A stretch of DNA of 64,000 nucleotides, from positions 2,178,237-2,242,236 of the forward strand of contig NC_030993.1 of NCBI RefSeq assembly GCF_000149955.1, written 5' to 3'. Of the stretch, positions 13,424 through 26,288 are shown one piece after another (the first letter of the stretch is position 1; each line of letters begins with the position of its first letter). A program made the position numbers and the translations under genes. Below the pieces are notes generated by a model. It did no database searches and had not been told where the DNA came from. It worked only from the letters and a program-made list of their open reading frames with translations. This DNA is from Fusarium oxysporum f. sp. lycopersici 4287 (lineage: Eukaryota; Ascomycota; Sordariomycetes; Hypocreales; Nectriaceae).

Positions 13424-13899
13424 TTAGTCCGCTTCCTTGGACTGTGGCTCCGACTGCGGCATGTGCGGCTTCTGGTACGAGATGCGGCCCTTGCGCCGGT
13501 GAAATTCAACGACTTCGGGGGGTGGATCGGTTGGGTTGTTGTCTTTATCCACCCATACGCAACGCATGCTTTGTATGATGCCTGTCGACATGTTCATTAG
13601 CAGCCTTCTCTTGTATCATGCCATTACTTTGACTCACGCTCAACTTGCAGCCATGCCAGCCGGCGATACAACATCTCCTCTTCGGGAGTACGGTTTCTAG
13701 CATCCTCGGCCATTCTCCTCAGCACCTTTTTACGACGGCGGTGGTCCAGGGCTTGGACGAGGAAGATGGAAAAGATCAAGGTGACGAAGAGAACGCTGAC
13801 TCCCACAATAAGGCCTATTTCGAGACGGCTCATAGGTCGAGACTCAGACGCCTTGGGTTCCTCCGGTACGGAAGTGGCTGTGGGATTCACAATAGGCAT
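13424..13899 (-). CDS. Small single-pass membrane protein, function unknown
   Basis: Exon 1 (13899-13638) would end soon in its own frame, but a good intron (13637-13582, donor GTGAGT, GCTAATG branch-like site, acceptor CGACAG) joins it to a second exon (13581-13424), giving 139 residues. One transmembrane helix lies at about 28-49 (LEIGLIVGVSVLFVTLIFSI), followed at once by a basic HRRRKK stretch, so the C-terminal ~90 residues are probably cytosolic. That part has a charged helical segment (ARNRTPEEEMLYRRLAWL) and a polar tail ending in SEPQSKEAD. I do not recognise the family. The clean splice and coherent composition in both exons argue it is real. It lies codirectional with NAGK and SNC1. 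Confidence 0.75.
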
Positions 13900-15458
13900 G
13901 ATGCGACTCCTCGGCGACTTGAGGCCGGTGTTGGCAGTGGAAGAGGATTGAAAGAAACTTATGGATGAGAAAGAACTCGCTCTGACGAAATAACTTAAGA
14001 GCTCAAGTCAGAGAAATCTGGTTCAAGATTCACGAGGATGTACGTTGCGGTGAGTACCCTAGATAGTGAGCCCAGCTATTTATGCACGGTAATCAGTCGT
14101 TGATGTCGATGAGCTTGCAACAATAGAAATCAAAATGCCATTGTGAAATCGATTCATCTATTCGTCCTGAATCAACAACGAACGCCGGGTGAGGGGCTGT
14201 TGCGAGACTCAGACACTGCCAGCTGCCGCCAGTTGCCAACCCAGTAGGATACCTTACAGCCCAGGCGGCCTTACAATAAATGATGATTGATTCCTGCAAC
14301 GCCTCTGTACTCCCGTAATTGAATTCTGCTACATATTATTTCGCGACTACAGGAACAGTTTTACAGCACAACTTCTCAGTGTTGGTTTCATCCTCAGGTG
14401 GCCAGCTCGACAGGATGAAAGAGTGAAGTGCTAGATGATTCTTGCGCTTAGAGCCAGCGATAAAGAACGAGTGGAAGTTATATGTTAATTAAACTGTTAT
14501 CCATACTATCGTTTGGGGGTCCTCGAACATACAGATAATGCTGCACCCTCAGCCAGCTTGCAAGTGTACTCGCTCTTTGCAATTCGACTTACAATCTGCT
14601 ACCTTGATAATTCGAGAACCCAAAGAATCAAGTCACGACATGTACCCCATCACACAAGGTCACTGATTGATACGTCTCCCTCAGCATTTCCTTTCGCTCA
14701 AAGCATCCACAAGATACAAGCCTTTCCATGGCTCCGGTCTGAGATCTTCTGCATATGTGCCTGCTCACCCTCCCTCTCCAGAAGCCTTCATTCTCAATTA
14801 AGTACAGCCTCATAGATGCATGTGGGGCCATTTTGACAGACACATATCTTCCTTGTTGGTGAACTTTTACTTGGACTGGTGGCTGACGGAGTGACGATAG
14901 AATCACAGCAGGCCTTTCTATCACTCAACTAACCTGGTACCATCCTCGATGCCCATTCTCTTTGTCATTGCTATGCTTAGAGGCCACCATTAGGTGCGCT
15001 ACTTTACTTCATGTTACCTAAACGGCCCAGAACGTCTCCTGCTTCGGGTTTGTATCTGATGTGATAGTTGGGAGTATCTGGCACTGACGAACACAGCCTG
15101 TGATTGTAACTGTTGGTTTGTAGTAGCTATGTCATGAACGATAGTTCAGGCAGTTCTCAGATGCTTCCAAACAACCCTCAAAAGCAAGCACCCAATTCAG
15201 TTGTCTCCGCAAAGACTTCTGATCCAAGGAGTGGGCCAGTTTGGTTTTGTGTGGTGCTTTGTCCCTCTTTGACAACCCTTCCGACTCAGAGTGAACATCA
15301 TTTGTTCCTCTCTCGCTTCTGTTGTAAGCTACGCGATAAGGAAGAAGGCCTACGTCAATAAGGGTCTGTAGGTGAAAGGTTTAACTGTTTTGTATTATAT
15401 TGGGAATTTTAATCGTGAGATATTCAAGAGTAGCAGCTAGGTAGTTTGGGAAGCTTGG
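13900..15458. other. Intergenic, no gene seen
   Basis: This 1.56 kb gap lies between the small membrane protein gene (promoter side) and the 3' end of the acetylglutamate kinase gene. The longest open frame (minus, 14628-14924) has no family resemblance. The sequence immediately beyond the kinase stop was read specifically for a reductase domain, and none is present. Confidence 0.55.
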
Positions 15459-17079
<1,621 letters not shown>

Positions 17080-18631
17080 CTTGCTTAAGCCAATTGACTC
17101 GACGATGGCAGGGAGATCGTGCAATGGACAGAGGGGAGGGATGAGGAAGAGAGGATGAGGACTGTTGACTATTTAGAGAGAAGATCGAGAGGCCCACACG
17201 GCAAGATAAGGCCCGGGTGAGTCAGTGGAGACTAAAAAGGTGTTGTACCTTAAAAGCTAGGAACCTGGGGTCACTTCCAATGGAGGGGCAACAGGGCTAT
17301 TAAGATTTCATGTGTAACCAACTACATTATGCACAATTATTCTATGCCCGTATAATCGTGTTAGAAGTCGAGGCAATGGCCTCCGATAGTTCTGTTATTG
17401 TAACTTGCAATCTCTTCAAAGCACAACTCGCATATTCCTTGGAGTCATCGCCCCTCTAACCATCCACCATCGATCCGACACCGCTTGGAGACCCTTAGCT
17501 GACCAGGGTCGCCTTGCCGGTCTCCGTTGCATCATGATAGAATTTTTTTTTCCATTGAGCTCCATCATGAAAAATACCATGTTCAGGCGGTCTCGTCTAT
17601 GGCCTGTAACTATGGGCGAGGATCAGTCTTTGACTTAATATTGGTATCGTTCGTTCATTGTTGCGTTCAAATATCTACAGTGAAGCAGCAATAGTGAAAA
17701 CGCCCCCGTTCATCCGCTGCAGAACTTTTTACCAAGGCAAACCCACCGAGGTCCAGTAACCAAACACGGCTACATTCCCTGATGCAAGGAAAAAAAAGCT
17801 CAGATGGTGATGAGGCATTATCAATCAGTCGGCGTTATCAATCTACTCCTACCCACAATACCCATGCACTTACAGAAGAAGCCCACTACCAAATGACGCC
17901 AACAGAGGACCCATGGTTCCGGTACGTCAAATCTTGAGCCTGTAAGGGATCTCTTTCGTTCATCTTCAACGGACAGGATGCCATGTGTACAGAGAAGTTC
18001 CACTTTCGGAGCAACTATTGTTTAAGGCATGGTCTAGTTCATCCAAATACCGGCTGCCCACGTCTCAGGAAAGTTTTATTTTAATCACCCTGGGTTGCTA
18101 TGAAACTGGAGCTTTCGTCATGTGATAGAAATCTCCTATTAAAGAAATGGACTAATAAGAAGGGATTCTGCAAGAATTAGAGAGCTGATCACGATCCTCT
18201 GCTCTCAGAAATCATGGACTGTCACTTGCCATTCCTATCTTCGGTCTGGCAAGCAGACTGCCGCTTCGTTGCCACCAATGACGCAACACGAGGAGTCGGA
18301 TTTGATGACAAAGATCCGCGGAAAGGTATACATCTCAATTAATCGGGGAACGCCTAATCTCAAACATCCAGCCCGGTCTGAAGTTCCTGGAGCGATACTG
18401 AGACCTCGTCATCAGTAGTAAGTCACCCCAGGAGCAAAAGCTGCCAGCATAACATTGACCGGGACCCAACGTGAACAAACTCCATCGTGCTCAAATCATA
18501 TTCCATTGCAATAATGGCCAGTTGCCCAAAAGTTCCATTTCCCATGGTCGTAGCTTGCGATATTCGATGTCGTCATGTCCCAGCGTGTGTATCGTAAGGA
18601 CCAAGTACTACCCAAACAAATGATTGGGCTA
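17080..18631. other. Intergenic: NAGK promoter and SNC1 3' region
   Basis: A 1.55 kb gap between two minus-strand genes. Only short unsupported frames are present on both strands. No RNA gene or repeat was seen apart from short homopolymers. Confidence 0.55.
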
Positions 18632-19444
18632 TTAACGAGTAGCCACAACTAGGGAGGATTATCAGAATATTCAACAACACATCTTTGACGAATCGAACAC
18701 ATACCAGAGGGGACGATGATGATGACCAGCAGAATGATGATACCGATAATCAGACACATTCGCATCTTCATATCCTTCCACCACATCTGCTTGCGGACTC
18801 TGTTGGCTCCTCGACGGAAACCTTGTGCCGAGACGGCCAAGTTGTCGGTCTTATCCTGAAGAGCATCGAGGCGCTCACCACGTTGGGACACCTTGTTGAT
18901 GTTGTCACGCATCACACCCACGGTATCATCAATTTGCTGCCGACTGCATTAGTTCATATCCAACACCAGAGACATTGCAGCGCTGGTGTTTTTGGGGTGC
19001 GGCGTGGGCTGGACACAGGTATCGTCTGGTGGCAAGATAGCCAGAATGTGACGAAAGCCCATCAAGCATTGGCAAATTGATGCAAGTGGCGTTTGGTCGG
19101 GCTGCTCGGAACGGATATCATGATGCTGCATAATCGCTCTCAGGGTATTATCGCATGATTTGCCAGTGGCCGGTTGATGGCTCTTCGAAAAATTGCGATT
19201 CTATCGCAAATCGTTTGCGAATTACCAAAAGGAGGCGTCATCCATCATCCGTCATCGAACAGCCTGGTCGCCAGGTGTCGCAACTCATAATCATACAAAA
19301 AACACTAGCGCATCACGAATATCATCAAAACAAACTTACAGCTTGTAGCGCCTGCGTTCTGGCATTGCCGCCAGCGCCCTGTTGTTGGGCTCCAGCCTGG
19401 CCGCTGGGGATGTAGGGGTCGTAGGGGGCTTCCTGCTCAGGCAT
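18632..19444 (-). CDS. SNC1: R-SNARE, synaptobrevin Snc1/Snc2 homologue
   Basis: Three exons, 19444-19340, 18936-18705 and 18648-18632, give 117 residues. Exon 1 encodes a Pro/Gln-rich head, exon 2 the SNARE coiled coil starting [16 protein letters not shown], with zero-layer Arg54 in KVSQR, then a juxtamembrane WWKDMKMRM and a membrane anchor (about 95-111). The last exon is only 17 nt: a 56-nt intron (GTATGT...CCTAG) replaces an open but unlikely read-through tail by VVATR and a stop, the ending expected for fungal Snc proteins. The first intron is 403 nt, long for this genome. The protein is the vesicle SNARE for exocytic and endosomal vesicles fusing with the plasma membrane, and is important for polarised hyphal growth. 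Confidence 0.93.
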
Positions 19445-21753
19445 TTTGGCTGTGGTTTGGAGATGTTTGAGTCGCTAGAAAATAACAAAAGGGTATCGGT
19501 CGGAATAGCGCGAAAAGTTTGATGTTGCAGGAGAACAAGTTCACGATTACGGGGCTGTCGTGTCGTGTCGTTGTGATAGTCGAAAGGAGGAGGTTGGCGT
19601 AGCGAGAGGTTGGAAGAGGGAAGTTGATTGTGAGACGTTGCGCTGGTCCAGGCGAAACAAGTAGTGAGTGACCAGGTTGCAGGTGAACCTAGGGCGGAGT
19701 TGGTTTTGGGGCGCTGCTGGGTGACGAGGCCCCGGGGGGTTCGGGGCGGGCTTCAGATGGGCTGTGGTTGCGTTGACGTGCTGAGCCTGAATTGGCGTCG
19801 TGGCTAAGTACTTCTACATGATTCGAAGGCCTACGGATAACTTACGCTTTGGCAATCAAGAGTCTTTGTCCTTTTCAATTTATCGCGGTTCATCAACTGT
19901 TGGTTCGTTCGTTCATTCTGCTGTTCTATTTTTGGCCATGACAGTCAATAGACGCCATGGAGCACTTAGTCTGCCTATAAAAAGAGCTGTAAATGTCCTG
20001 ACCTGTCCTCTGGAAAGGCCTTCAATTCATTGCTCGCACTTATCAGGAGAGTAGTTGCACTGTAAAGTATTCGCGCAGTGATACGTTCCTCCTGTTGCTT
20101 TGAGTCGCGGTACGCAATGCCTAAAAAGGTTACCGATGGAACTGGTGATGACAGACTCATGTGATGCTGTAACCCAAGTTGTCGTCCCTTTTCAGTAAGC
20201 GCGGAGACACTGCCCGTATTCGCATCCATGAGTCAGCCACAGTCAGCCACGGCTCACCACAGTAACAGCGCCACATCCGATCCAATCGAGTGTATGCACA
20301 TTCGGGTGCCCTCAAACAGCCCATTCATGCACTTGGAAACACATGGACGAGGAAGGCACAACTTGTATTAGTGCCAAAAGTTTCACTAGAAAGACTTGCT
20401 ACAACACAGAAACTGATGCCATTGTTATTGTTGCTGAAATATGTACTACGAAATAGCTATAGATTGTCTTGATAGGCCACGCAAGAGGCAGATACATACT
20501 TTTCTTGACTTACCTGTCACAAGTAGGAACAATGACGGTCACAGACGCACGGAGGAGTTGCTGAAAGCCGTCCATGGAGTCATTCTCTGTTGCCTTATCA
20601 TGAAACCCATCGTGACCCCTTCATGTCTGTGTTGGATGCTTCACATATGGCTTAAAAATCAACGAGAGACTACATTGAGCCTCACCCAACATCAACACCA
20701 ATCAGTGTCAGTAAATTTGAAACAAGGATTAAATAACTACTTTATTGTTTTTATGACTACGTCTTACTCTACTGCCCATACATATTGAAAAGGCATGGGT
20801 GCCGTTCTTACACCGAGTGACCTAGTCTGCTCATAGCCTCGAATAGAACCGAACGGTAAGCATCCTTTAAGCATGATTTGTCGAACGGGAAACATTAACT
20901 ATATCGTAGATCTCGTTGAGACGCTTAGATAATGGAACCTGGATATAGGGCTATAAATATGGAGAAAGCGATAATTCTCTCATCATCATGATGGAAGAGG
21001 CTTCCAGAATTTTAGAACATCGAGCTAATAAAAACTGATAACAGGGGTCGTTCAGATGACAGGATTCGATCGAAACGTCGATTTCGATCTGGCTGATGTA
21101 ACACAAGCGACTTGTGATTGGGGCCGGGCTCCAGTGCTTTAATGGTTTTGTGGGAGATGTGAGAAGAAGAGAAGGATTTTGAAGCTCAACAAACAGAGAT
21201 CTATACACTATGTGATTCATTCTCATGGCGACTCAGACTCCAAGTCATCAACAATACATTATTATTAGTATCCGTCACAGAAGTATACGTCACCCTATGT
21301 ATGGATGTCATGATATTGGATTGGATACAAGATATGGTTAGTTCGCCAATGCAGCTGTGGCTCGTGAGCTACAACCAATCAGTTGACCCGGATCTCACTC
21401 CGAGTTCGATCGTGTCCCTCCACATTCGATTTAGCTATTCTGCAATTGTGCGAATATGGCATATAGGACTCTGATCATTGGAAGATTGTTTGGGAAGCTG
21501 ATTGTAGCAGCGTTGAGTTGATTGGGTTAGAGATATACACATTGAGAAGTCCCGTGTATTGTGTGCACACATCCCTTAACTACGTAGCACCTCCAACCTT
21601 CACTCATTCAGATGATGAAACACGTGAAAGGAAACCCATGTAACGCAGAGATTACTCGCCACCGAATACCTTATCTGATCCCTTGCTCTCAGTCAACTGT
21701 GATACTACTTACTGTCTTTGACGGGTTCCTTGCCAGTATCACGAGTCCAAGCA
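19445..21753. promoter_or_regulatory. Divergent intergenic region SNC1 / zinc-cluster regulator
   Basis: A 2.3 kb gap with the promoters of SNC1 (-) and the Zn2Cys6 gene (+). No supportable gene. A CGG-N8-CCG pair lies at 21389-21402, about 350 nt before the regulator start; this spacing is compatible with zinc-cluster dimers but is weak evidence alone. Confidence 0.45.
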
Positions 21754-24255
21754 ATGTCCAAGAGATATCGCCAACTACTCCCTGTCCCTCCCAGCGAAAA
21801 CCCGCCTCCCAACTCGCAGCCATCTGGGTCTTCCTCGACTCCACGATCCTCCAGCGACGAACCTTTGAAGCGACAACGAATCGGAACACACCTAGCATGC
21901 AACTCGTGCCGTAAGAGGAAGATTCGTGTAAGCTTCTCAAGGAAAGTGGCAACCCATTTGTCCCTTTTAACACGATGTGTCAACTAGTGCGATGGAAGAA
22001 AGCCGATGTGTGAGGCTTGTCGACGACGCGGCGAAAAGAAACCATGTACCTACGCCGAGACTCGAAGTTCAGACCAGACGAGTAAGGAAACAGAGCAGAT
22101 TCTGGGGCTGTTTGATATTTTGAAGACAGCACCCGAGACTCAGGCTATTGATATTCTCCGAGTCGTACGAAGCCACACAGATCTCGATACAGCCGTGTCG
22201 ATAATCCAACCGCGGATAACAAAAATAATCAGTGACCATGAACGCTCCCCTGAGCACCCTCGGCACCTGGGTCTTGAAGCTGAGCTCATGGCAAGACATT
22301 CTCTCGCTTTTCCAGCGCTTCAACCCCTTGAATCTAGTATCCTGAAGTAAGCGGGCTGGATGGGAAAGGCCTCATCACTCGCTATCCGGCTACAAAGCCG
22401 TGTTATCACCAACTTTGGCTGACATTTAACAGGAAATCCTTCAGCGCCAGCCGGACATCATCAACCACACAAAACGACGAAAACACCCCGATGACCAATA
22501 GTGACCCGAACCCGTTCCCAGCCCATGATCCTACCCGGAGCCTGACACCCGCCCTAAGCCCATGTGACGAACGATTAGAAGAGCTGAATATTGGATTTTG
22601 GACCTCTGTACCAATCGCCTCCAACTTGGCTGCAAAGGTCATATCACTATATCTGGAGACTGACCACCCCTTATTGGGCCCCTTTGATCCTACCTTGTTT
22701 ATGGAAGATCTGGTCTATTGTCGAACCAACTACTGCAGTAAGCTACTGGTCAGTGCCATTATGTACTGGAGCTGTGTAAGTGGTCTGGAAGGAGTCTGGT
22801 ACTCGACTAGCCTCGCTGAGACAACAACAGCAAATGTACAGTGCGGTAGACTCTACTGTTCAGTCCTTCATACCACAGTTTTGTGAAGAGGCCGAGAATC
22901 GTTGGTCACTTGAAAAGGCGACAGATTCTCTGATGAATCTTGCTGCGACACAACTGTTGGGCTTAGCATATCTGGGTAATGGAAAGGATCACTACGTCTT
23001 GACGTATGTATCTGAAGTGAACGCCATGGGAGCTCGCATGGGCCTTTTCGGCGTCGAGCAAAGCGTTGCGATTTCGAAAGCAAAGCAAGTGAGCCCTGAG
23101 CTACAAAGCGCTACATCATATGCTGCTTGGGGGACTTTCAACTGGATAGTGTGAGTTCATGAAGTCAAGATCTCAGACAAGACATGATGTTAACGTCCTC
23201 AGGCTTATGGCTTTGTTTTATCAACAACCTGGCCTCTCATATCCCGAGCACCCCCCTATAGTCCCAATACCAGGACAAGAATGGTATCATCCTCCTGAGC
23301 CCAGCCCCGAGTCTCATCAGCAGACACCTCAGCAGACGTACATGGGCGACACGTTTCCGGTTCTATGTCGATTTTGGAGAATAATGCACGAAGTGACCTT
23401 GAAATACTATCGTGATCAGCCTTTCCCGCGCGAAAGCCTCAGCAGTCACATTACACTCGCCTTTGCGGAATACAAATATCGAGAGTTAATAGCTTGGGCA
23501 GAAACACTGCCCCCATCTATGATGCGTTCAGAGCAGAGTCCGCATCATGTTTTGGTCTTTCAGTATGTTTCGAATTTCTTGCTTCTTCCCAACTGTAGTC
23601 CTTCTGTTAAATCTAATCGCATGGCAGTATCTGGCTCCATGTCGCTATTATGTGTGTCCTTCGCCCATTTACAGTTCGTGCGAGGGATTCACCAAAACCA
23701 CTGCGACTGAAAACATTTCCCTGCAAGCGCAGCTCGCCTGACGCTGCGTACAAAGCATCCGTGAACCAGCTCAAGCGTCTTGTGGTGGTATACAGAGAAA
23801 AATATGCATGTTCATCTTACACGATGTTGTGGCATACTGCTTTGATCCAACTCGCTAATGCGATTCTTGGAAACACAAAGGATCCCGCCTGGCGCTTTTA
23901 CCTGTTCTTTTGTATCGAAAGCTACGGAGAACTACGACGCTCATTCCGATTTGCCGAAACCATCGGTCGCAGCATATTGTCCATGGCGCTTCAGCAAGGC
24001 GATTTATCCGCAGACGAAGCACGAAGACTAATGGTACAGTTTGAGGAGAATAGGCTGACTAGTCCGTCGGAAGATATACGGGCGACATTCATGGCTGATC
24101 TGAATCTTGCCATGACGGATCCCGAAGAAGCAAGTGTGGAGAGCCTGTCTGACAGGTTTGAGGACATTGCACTGTTTCGGGAGTTTACGAATGCGGGTGA
24201 CTCAAGCGAGGACGAACCAGTAGAGTCGGATGATAATACTTGGGATACGTCGTGA
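21754..24255 (+). CDS. Zn2Cys6 zinc-cluster transcription factor with fungal-type middle domain
   Basis: Six exons (21754-21927, 21988-22346, 22433-22775, 22831-23150, 23203-23562, 23628-24255) keep frame through five introns of 52-86 nt and give 727 residues. The zinc cluster is split by intron 1 after KRKIR and restored by splicing: Cys49, 52, 59, 66, 69 and 78 in the pattern CX2CX6CX6CX2CX8C. The rest resembles the fungal transcription-factor domain (about 200-560), with FWTSVPIASNLAAKVISLYL and HIWLHVAIMCVLRPF regenerated across exons 5/6. The C-terminus is acidic (DSSEDEPVESDD), possibly activating. It is a nuclear DNA-binding regulator; the target is unknown. The nearest codirectional neighbour is the GH76 gene 2 kb downstream, so no cluster is evident. 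Confidence 0.9.
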
Positions 24256-26288
24256 GACGGAGCAATCACTGAGTGGAATGGTCAGTACAGAATGACCGGA
24301 AGAGGCTTGCTACCTTGAGCAAACTGCTGGCTCAGAAGCTTTGAATAAGGTACCCTGAAGAAAAGACCAGCAATGAAGTTGGGCAAAGAGTCAAAATGAT
24401 TGACAGAATAAGGCAACACATCACAATTGCCGTTGAGCAGGAGAAGGAGAAGGGGAAGAAGATGTGCAACAAGCAATACCAGTTGTGCCTTGAACATGAG
24501 ACAATCGGTAACACTGGCGTCTATATGAAAGTTAAACAAAAAGGAGGAGTTTGCGGTTAGCGTAGCGAGGTGCAGACCGCTGGACTCAAAGAGTGTGTTT
24601 ATGATATGAACCTCTGTATAGTGTTTCAGTTCGCCATCACTGTGAACAAAGACGGAACCGTTGGTATCTAGATGATCGACCATTTCCGGGGAACAAGTGT
24701 TTTGATGGTTGGTTCTACAAACATCAAGATGCCTGTTTTCGAAAGTCTGGAGCCTTGATCACTTGGAACTAGTCAATATTAATGCTCTCATGGATTGGCT
24801 AGCCCATGGTTCGCCCGACTCGGCCGGTTTATGGAGAATCGACAAACAAACCCGTAGAAACAAAAGAGAGACAGATGAATCGACTGCCGACTTGACCCCT
24901 CCCTGATGCTTTATGCAAGCTCTTCCATGGCGCTTTGATACAAAAGTGTGTTGGATCAGGGTGTTGAGGTTAGGTCATGTCAAAGTCTCATGCAAGTCAT
25001 ATCAATATGATGAAGTGGGATAGCAACACGAGAATCTCGATAACAAATGTCAGCCGAGCAAGGACCAGGGATGGATGTTCTCTCATTTACTGAGCGTAAT
25101 CAAGCGACGGGCTTGGCCCCAAATTCTTGTCTTATAATCTGACCTGTTTAGATTTACTGGGTCAACCACAAAACCCCTCATATCACATATTCTTGGCTGC
25201 CGTGCTACCGAGACTCGCTCTTCACATTATGATATTCTTTCTCAAGAGGTATGTACATACCATTCAGGTACAAACTAGACTTGGCCCGTCTGGGTTTGGC
25301 ACTTCCCTCAGGCTAACTCGGCCGTATCGACGGAGCCTTAGAGCTTGCAGAGAGGGTGGAGTTTAGGGCGGCCGTTCCAGGTCCTCGCCTGCTCGTATTT
25401 GGCAAATCTCTACGCATAAGAGACTAGCTTGGACCTGGAGATGGCGGGTCGGAGGGGAAATATTCAGCTGTGAGCTGCTAATAATAATGCAGTTGGATGG
25501 TATGTATATCCGAGGTGCCCGATACGAGTGAGTGGTATGCATTCATCTAACGATATTTCGAGGGGTGAAACATTCAATGTTATCAAGAACAGTTAGTCAA
25601 TGACATTTCCTCCTCGTATCTCCATGGCTATGCCCGGGCTAGAGGATGGGACTTTTTGAATGGCTCCCGCTTACGAAAAAAGGTTACTTTTATGATTAAT
25701 TGGAGGTGCTGTACTCTGTACTTAGGCTGAAGCTGTACCTCGAATTGCTACACGAGGGTAATTTACTACCATTTGCTCAACCTCTTGTACAAGCATCCAA
25801 TGACTGGCGAATCTATCATATCATCACCCAATATTCTTCTGTTAGCCCCAATTGATCTAATTGTCGTCCTTGATCAATTCTTGCCCTCATTGCCCGACCT
25901 CCAACTTTTAAAGTTTTCCATCCTTTGTGACCTTACAAACTGAGGTAAAAAAAAGTACCTTGTGCACCTAAAACTGGCTTTAGCTCTAAGGTACCTTAAG
26001 GTAATCCCGCTTCTAATAACCCCTGCTTCCTTGTCGAGGTTCCTTCCATTCTTAGGTTCCTAGCCACCCCGGGCTGCCATCCCAATCCCCCAATCCCGGT
26101 ATCCAGGGCATTCATTCATTCATTCGCAGGTAACCTCCGCCCACGCCTGTCTCTCTCTGTCTCTCTCCACTTCTCATCGTCATCCTTTCGCTCGTTTCTT
26201 TCTCTTTCATCTTTGCATCCTCATGAAGCTCGACAGGTATCATCGTTGTCGTCTTTGAGCTTATCGTCGCTCTCGCTTCATCGTCGAC
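24256..26288. promoter_or_regulatory. Upstream region of GH76 gene
   Basis: A 2.0 kb gap. A minus-strand frame at 24282-24683 has a hydrophobic stretch but no family resemblance. The GH76-proximal part contains the perfect 12-bp palindrome TAAGGTACCTTA (25987-25998), a TCATTCATTCATTC run (about 26111-26125) and a CT-rich leader (26150-26215). Confidence 0.5.
25987..25998. repeat. Palindrome TAAGGTACCTTA
   Basis: A perfect 12-bp palindrome about 290 nt before the GH76 start, followed at once by AGGTA. Related AGGTACCTTA and ACCTTA units cluster again at 35366-35470. Confidence 0.5.

Noticed and set aside
24282..24683. 133-codon minus-strand frame with a Leu-rich stretch, or a 71-residue secreted peptide starting at 24497
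   Set aside because: The hydrophobic run resembles a signal peptide, but there is no Cys pattern, family match or promoter evidence.
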